Source: Aphrophora alni (Eukaryota; Arthropoda; Insecta; Hemiptera; Aphrophoridae). From it: a stretch of 64,000 bases of DNA. This document shows, in pieces, positions 60,444 through 64,000 of the stretch. How positions within the stretch are numbered: position 1 is the stretch's first letter; every line of letters begins with the position of its first letter. Both the position numbers and the translations under genes were made by a program. A model generated the notes under the pieces. The model had not been told where the DNA came from. It did no database searches and worked only from the letters and a program-made list of their open reading frames with translations. The DNA lies in NCBI GenBank assembly GCA_963513935.1, contig OY740772.1, positions 105,423,989-105,487,988 of the forward strand. The letters are read 5' to 3'.

Positions 60444-61319
60444 GTACTTTAAAAAATAATGTTTATATTACTTATTGCAAGTAGAAAATCAAATATTCTT
60501 TAAATTTTAAATATGTCTAAATTTAAATAACGTGATTAAAAATGACAACTAATAAACACTTTATAACTATAATTAATTGTAAAGTAAAAAATGAACTAAC
60601 AGTAACTAAAACAGGACAAAATGACGCTTTTGGTTAAATTGTCAAACATTATATCATTACAATAGAGTTAAATCACGAACAAAAGATATTATAAAAGAAT
60701 CAATAATATGGTTTTATCAGACTTTTTTGTTATTTGTTTATATAAAAATAATGCACGTTTTTATTAAGTAATAAAACTAGAACATTCATGTGAAAAACTC
60801 CAGCAGAGTCTAGAGCCATGTTGGAAACTTTAACTTAAGAAAAGAAGTCAAAGTTTAACACTGGAAAGATTATTTTATTTTAGTAATTTGAAAATTCATG
60901 TAGGTGGATTTAATTTGATTATTTGTTATTTATATAAAACTTATTTGAAGTATAAATAGGTCTATATTTCTACGGAAGACTATCCACTAATTGTTTTGAC
61001 AAACAGTTTTAGTAGAGGTATTCTGTTCAAATGGTTAGCAAATTCATGTCAATTTTCATGTTAAATACATTTACGAAATTTATCTAATTAATGTTAAATT
61101 AATTCTAACTTTTAAATTTGTTTATATTTAAAATAATATCTTTAAAAAAGAGACATTGCATGCTCGGATTTGTAATTTTAAAATGGCTTTGTAATTTCTG
61201 TTAAATCTTTTGATCTACAGTTAAGGTTTGTTAATTAAGTTGATTTGTAAACTATAAAACGCAGTCTATTAGTTTTTATATACACATATAAAGGCAAATG
61301 CTTGATTGAACCATATTAA

Positions 61320-61367
61320 CACTTGATAACGAGCGTAGATTTAAACTCTTGAAACGTCATGTAATAG
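61320..61367 (+). ncRNA. Hammerhead-like motif, U3-A8 type
   Basis: TTGATAA, one extra C, GAGCGT... with ACTCTT, GAAA, ACGTCATGTAATAG. Stem II is partly decayed. Sense orientation. Confidence 0.42.
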
Positions 61368-61431
61368 TTTTTATATACACAAATGATGGAAAACCGTGGT
61401 CTGATTAAACCATATAAATACTAGGTTTAAA

Positions 61432-61478
61432 CACTTCATAACGGCAGTTGATTTATTTTCTCGAAACGTCGTGTATTA
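61432..61478 (+). ncRNA. Hammerhead-like motif, core mutated
   Basis: TTCATAA (G5 changed to C), GGCAGT with a decayed partner, then GAAACGTCGTGTATTAG. Lies about 110 bp after the previous one in the same orientation. Confidence 0.4.
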
Positions 61479-62149
61479 GTTTTTATATACAAATGATGAC
61501 ATAGTTCTTATTAAATCATATTATTAATACGAAAATTCCATCATGTCAAATAACTTTAAAACGAAAATAATTATTACTGTGGCATATTTTGAGACTTTTT
61601 TAAACTCTCTACAAACCAAATACGAAAGCACTTTATAATATTAAAATTCCACTTAATTAATAAATCTTAACTGTAGATCAAAAGATTTAACAGATATTGC
61701 AAAGAAATTTTTTAAATAGTTACAAATCCGAGCATGCAATGCCTCTTTTTTAAAGATATTATTTTTATTGTAAACCAAATTAAAAGTTAGAATTAATTTA
61801 ACATTAATTAGATAAACTTCGTAAATGTATTTAACATGAAAATTGACACGAATTTGTTAACCATCTGAACAGAATACCTCTACTAAAACTGTTTGTTGAA
61901 ACAATTACGGGATAGTCTTCCGTAGAAAAATAGACCTATTTATACTTCAAATAAGTTTTATGTAAATAACAAATAATCAAATTAAATCCACCTACATGAA
62001 TTTTCAAATTATTAAAATTAAGTAATCATTTCCTTAACTGAATTATTTTAGTACGGAATTTCAACGAAATCCCACCAGCGTCTTTTACTCTGTCCCTAAT
62101 TTGTATTTACAGCTGATATTTCTTTTTAAACACTCTGTTTCTAGGTCAA

Positions 62150-62790
62150 TCGACCTGACTCTCTTTCGACTTCTAATGGAATTCGTTCTGGCTTTTCTTG
62201 TGACTTCCGCAGAATGTGCTTTATCCATCTCCATATCTTTCGGAATAACCGCACCTTACGTGAGCATTAGTTTGTGACCTCCCAGATATCTTGATTATGA
62301 ATAACCTTTGACCACAAAATTTAAGGATATATCTTCATCAGTGATTAACGAATGTTTGCAGACAGTGAATAATTTCTTTGTTCACTTTCCATATATCACA
62401 TACATAAGAATGATCGTACTTTGAAATTAAGTTCTCTAATTTTTTTCTGCCAATTTGAGTGGATTTCCATATGATCTTAGCTGTAGGAAATCACTTTTCG
62501 CTTTACGTCTACATTCTCTCCCTTATCCTGCTTGACCATGCTTCCAAAATAGCAAAACTGTTCAAGTGATTCTAGGTCGATGATATCCATTACCGATCTA
62601 GAGTTGTTGCGGTGATCTATGCCCATTGCTTTAGTCTCTTTAGTATTTATTTGTTCAATTTCTACTTTAATATCTATCAGTTTCGTCTTTACATCCTGAA
62701 ATCCTTCCGCAATAATAGATCGTCCGCCAAATCAAGCTCCTCCGTAAGGATCCGTGTAATGTCTTTATTTCTGTTAGACGCAGTGTGCAA
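62150..62790 (-). pseudogene. LINE reverse transcriptase remnant
   Basis: The minus strand reads ITRILTEELDLADDLLLRKD, then in shifted frames FQDVKTKL, INTKETKAMGIDHRNN, VMDIIDLESLEQFCYFGSMV and IWKSTQIGRKK. The L-x-x-ADD block is the catalytic motif, and KTKAMGI and F-YFGSMV are typical downstream motifs of the RTE-like group. Several frameshifts and stops make it inactive. It ends about 160 bp before the last exon. Confidence 0.82.
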
Positions 62791-62954
62791 CTAAAATATT
62801 ATCGGTGACAGGAGGTATCAACGTTTCACTCCAAATCCAACAGCAACGAGCCTAGATATTCATTAATTTATTAATTCCAGACATGAAATGAATTACAATA
62901 TGTTCCATACTTAAGTAGTCTTAAGATTTTTTCAGAACTACGGTATTGTTCCAG

Positions 62955-63154
62955 GTTCGAGTTGCTGTAAGTAAAAGTGTATCAACCTATATGTCTCTCA
63001 GACCGCAGCATTTCACTCCGAGGCGTAACTCTGCGTATGTCTCTGGAGTATACGTAGAACAAATGATGCCTACTCAAAGAACCTTACATCCGCAATCCTG
63101 TTGGGTTCGCTTCTGTTGTAACCGTCCCGCTCCTGCCGAGGCCACAGTTCCAGA
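62955..63154 (+). CDS. Dh31-R: DH31 receptor exon: helix 8 and proximal cytoplasmic tail
   Basis: The acceptor is tgttccag and the donor gtaagt. It begins VRVAVSKSVSTYMSLRPQ, which follows the preceding NGE to make the class B NGEV junction, and continues through HFTPRRNSAYVSGVYVE to CWVRFCCNRPAPAEATVP. The Ser/Thr-rich tail has several possible kinase and arrestin sites, and the paired Cys could be lipidated (inference). It ends two bases into a codon, so at least one more exon should follow beyond the window. The tail is poorly conserved among insects, so the 3' half of this exon is less certain than the start. Confidence 0.85.
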
Positions 63155-63512
63155 GTAAGTTAACACTCTTCAAGGTTGTTTAAATATGGAGGGTGGACCT
63201 TACATTTAACAGGTATATTTCAGAATGTTTATAAATTTCTTCGTCATAACAAACACGCAAAGAAATGCGTTCAATTCACAATTCACAATAGCTAGATGTT
63301 TTGACCAACCAAAGTGTACTTTCAAAATTTAAAAAAATAGATAGTTTTTCACACAAATAGTATTTTACACGAATATAAATAGGTAAATATTATAGAAATA
63401 GGTTAGATAATATGTGTCACAGATAATGTTTATCTGCTGTCAATTTAGGATGGAAAACGTTTGCATGCGTTATTAAAACTATTTTAAAACGTATAAATAA
63501 GAATGCATTGTA

Positions 63513-64000
63513 CAGAGTGTCCGAGGAGGTTATGTTAGGGATATTTGAGTTGATGTGCGGGACACAGGTGAAACTCTACAAATTGAAGTTTTCCAGTTAT
63601 GTTCAATACATATTTAAAAGAGTTTCAAATGTTTACGTTTAACCAGAACAAAATTGCTGTTTTTAAAATAAACGTAATATTTCCACCACCCTCTTGTTGA
63701 AGCATCACAAGCTGTTTAATTTTGTACTAACAAGAAAGTGTGCAAAACTTCATAAATTAATTACTGTTGTTAAAAAAAATTAATAAATAAACTATCAAAA
63801 TATGTGTCACAACCATTTTTCTTCAACGGTCGATAGGTTGTAGCAGCAACTTTATGAACTGGTCTCCAAGATCACCCGATTTGATATTGTGTGATTTTTT
63901 TAATGGGAATACATAAAAAGGTTTACTATCACCCTATAGCAATAGATGCCGAGTTATTTAAGCGAATTGAAGAAGAAATAATATCGATGCTTCAGCAATT
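63513..64000 (+). mobile_element. Mariner-like element, partial at window edge
   Basis: A tgtacagagtgtcc end at 63513 is followed from about 63840 by a broken frame reading NWSPRSPDLILCDFF and further fragments. This matches W-x-PRSPDLxPCDFFLWG of Tc1/mariner-like transposases near the third catalytic residue. The middle of the element is missing. Confidence 0.68.

Larger units (their letters stand above)
60864..62033. mobile_element. Giant inverted repeat (about 380-bp arms)
   Basis: Left arm about 60864-61241 and right arm about 61650-62033 are close reverse complements; matched landmarks include attgcatgctcggatttgta, ttcatgtaggtggatttaat and gtctattt-tctacggaagacta. The 408-bp interior contains two direct repeats, each with a hammerhead-like motif (61320-61367 and 61432-61478). 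Confidence 0.88.
60444..62954 (+). other. Receptor intron, 2.5 kb, largely a giant inverted repeat
   Basis: Nearly half of this intron is an inverted repeat with arms of about 380 bp (60864-62033). The interior has two hammerhead-like repeats. A minus-strand LINE remnant (about 62150-62790) fills most of the remainder up to the next exon. Confidence 0.8.

Overview
This is a 64 kb, strongly AT-rich piece of an insect nuclear genome. It is almost filled by one large plus-strand gene. Nine coding exons (5647-63154), all with canonical splice sites and compatible phases, encode about 430 residues of a class B (secretin-family) G-protein-coupled receptor. The protein matches the insect calcitonin-like diuretic hormone 31 receptor (DH31-R). 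Insect origin is supported by the receptor type, by TTAGG pentamer arrays (the insect telomere repeat) and by the transposon fossils. The order of insect cannot be decided from the window. The signal peptide and first N-terminal exon(s), and the end of the cytoplasmic tail, were not found and probably lie outside the window.

Layout: the upstream intron or 5' flank occupies 1-5646. Exons lie at 5647-5754 and 20949-21109 (hormone-binding ectodomain), 32060-32163 (TM1), 38599-38752 (TM2), 43645-43747 (TM3), 55257-55444 (TM4 to start of TM5), 58032-58117 (end of TM5, loop 3), 60260-60443 (TM6-TM7) and 62955-63154 (start of the tail). Introns range from about 2.1 to 15.2 kb. They hold no other intact gene, only repeats: Penelope-like retroelement (PLE) fossils with reverse transcriptase and GIY-YIG endonuclease pieces, at least five LINE remnants, Tc1/mariner-like transposase remnants, foldback elements, a 12-unit satellite of about 82 bp, a 250-bp interstitial TTAGG array, tRNA-like pseudogenes and many microsatellites.

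The most striking signal is a set of about two dozen hammerhead-ribozyme-like motifs, in at least ten sequence families and often in inverted pairs inside foldbacks. Where PLE coding remnants remain, a motif lies just 3' of them in the same orientation, as expected for PLE pseudo-LTRs. Across families, core positions 3 and 8 are either C/G or U/A. Those two bases pair in the hammerhead fold, so this looks like covariation. Nearly all copies also carry one extra base before helix II. Several core-intact copies lie in the sense strand of the receptor introns and so would be present in its pre-mRNA.

All calls come from reading the sequence by eye. No database search, folding or alignment program was run, and repeat boundaries are approximate.
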